40,557 nucleotides of DNA from Loktanella atrilutea (GTDB taxonomy: Bacteria > Pseudomonadota > Alphaproteobacteria > Rhodobacterales > Rhodobacteraceae): NCBI RefSeq assembly GCF_900128995.1, contig NZ_FQUE01000016.1, forward strand, positions 1 to 40,557. Direction: 5' to 3'. The translations under genes were made by a program, and so were the position numbers. The notes beneath the pieces were generated by a model. That model saw only the letters and a list, made by a program, of their open reading frames with translations, was not told the origin of the DNA and did not search any database. Positions 39,883 to 40,557 of the stretch are shown one piece after another; position 1 is the first letter of the stretch; the number at the start of each line of letters is the position of its first letter.

Positions 39883-40002
39883 CGACGGGGCCTAAGGCGT
39901 TAAGTTTTCTAAAGGCTCTCTCACATATCCTGTTTTGTCAAACGGACGGACCGCGTCGATAAAGGGTCAGAAGCCCACGCGATGCCATTGAGGAGCAATC
40001 AG

Positions 40003-40557
40003 ATGTCACACGCCGTTCGCATCGCCAGCACCGGCGATATACCACGCCTTGTTGATCTTCTTCTGCTGGACGCCAAGGAACGACATGTCATCGACCCAAT
40101 CCTGTGGAAGATAGCCGCGGATGCACCGGCACAGATTGAAAAGGCGCTGACCTTCGCGCTGACATCCGAGCAGCAGCCGTTCCGCCAGATATGGCAGGTT
40201 TCCGAGCGCAATGGAGCGATCACAGGCGTGATCCACTCGATGCGCCTTCCGGTGCCACCGATCTATGCGGGCGGACAAGGCGATCCGGGATTGATCCTGC
40301 CCGACAGCGCGGTCTCGCCCGACGCACCGGAGGGCACGGTCGATGCCCTTGTGTCAGCAGCGGAACGTGCCCTTACGGAGACCGGGGCAAAGATACTCTT
40401 GTCCAGCTATGTGACTGGCGAGCCTTGGCGAGACGTCTTTCAGGATCGCGGTTACGATCCGCTAACGCTCTACCTCTCCCGAACAGATCTCGGCGACGCC
40501 GGACGCCCCCAAACAGTCCGACTGGCCACCGAGTCTGACGTCCCCGGCATCGTCACG
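40003..40557 (+). CDS. Tandem GNAT-like acetyltransferase, 5' part (continues at position 1)
   Basis: The ATG at 40003 follows AGGAG by 7 bases and is preferred over the in-frame ATG at 39982, which has no ribosome site. The N terminus VRIASTGDIPRLVDLLLLDA is a GNAT first strand and helix. The lobe continues through GAITGVIHSMRLPVPPIYAG to SAAERALTETGAKILL and ends near FQDRGYDPLTLYLSR. The frame runs off the window end and resumes in phase at position 3, giving 331 residues on the circle. The gene is divergent from a LysR regulator. The substrate is unknown. Confidence 0.8.
   Translation, partial: MSHAVRIASTGDIPRLVDLLLLDAKERHVIDPILWKIAADAPAQIEKALTFALTSEQQPFRQIWQVSERNGAITGVIHSMRLPVPPIYAGGQGDPGLILPDSAVSPDAPEGTVDALVSAAERALTETGAKILLSSYVTGEPWRDVFQDRGYDPLTLYLSRTDLGDAGRPQTVRLATESDVPGIVT
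40463..40557. repeat. Terminal direct repeat, right copy
   Basis: Identical to bases 1-95. It shows that the sequence closes on itself; one copy should be removed when the circle is made. Confidence 0.95.

Overview
The window is a complete small plasmid from an alphaproteobacterium, most likely the roseobacter group (Rhodobacterales). Bases 1-95 are identical to bases 40463-40557, and one acetyltransferase gene reads in frame across the join, so the molecule closes as a circle of about 40,462 bp. The host assignment is inference: it rests on the RPA-type replication initiator with iterons, the MobQ/TraD/TraG mobilisation set and the style of the proteins. No rRNA, tRNA, CRISPR array or intact insertion sequence was seen.

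Backbone (about 29.8-37.7 kb): parDE-type toxin-antitoxin; a parA gene and small partner flanked on both sides by 17-bp tandem repeats (probable centromere); an RPA-family rep gene reading away from five iterons and a perfect DnaA box (oriV); a coiled-coil membrane protein; a VirD4/TraG coupling protein; a TraD-like protein; and a MobQ relaxase divergent from them across an oriT region with a recognisable nick core. No mating-pair-formation genes are present, so the plasmid looks mobilisable rather than self-transmissible.

Envelope and exopolysaccharide region (about 2.6-11.2 kb): a GH8 endoglucanase, an HlyD-like adaptor and a cellulose-synthase-like GT2 in one direction, converging on a small beta-barrel protein and a Cache-HAMP sensor with no output domain, then a remnant of one histidine kinase and an AT-rich intact one. 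The block is bracketed by two similar 28-bp recombinase-type sites in the same orientation. One of them lies just upstream of a tyrosine recombinase gene, so the block may be a mobile cassette.

Defence and stability region (about 12-29.7 kb): a two-gene small-protein/membrane-protein operon, an IS66 remnant, the ietAS protease/AAA-ATPase pair, and a CCWGG-type restriction-modification locus (Dcm-like methylase, Vsr, MvaI/BcnI-type nuclease). The R-M locus is split by a 9-kb four-gene operon: UvrD-like helicase, DrmA-like helicase, DrmB (DUF1998) and a NERD-nuclease/UvrD fusion. Decayed pieces of the nuclease and vsr genes lie on the outer sides of the insert. This DISARM-related locus has the drmAB core but no PLD nuclease. 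It is the best candidate here for an undescribed system.

The rest is accessory: two LysR regulators, each divergent from a likely target (a small periplasmic protein; the acetyltransferase), and two small envelope-protein genes beside mobA.
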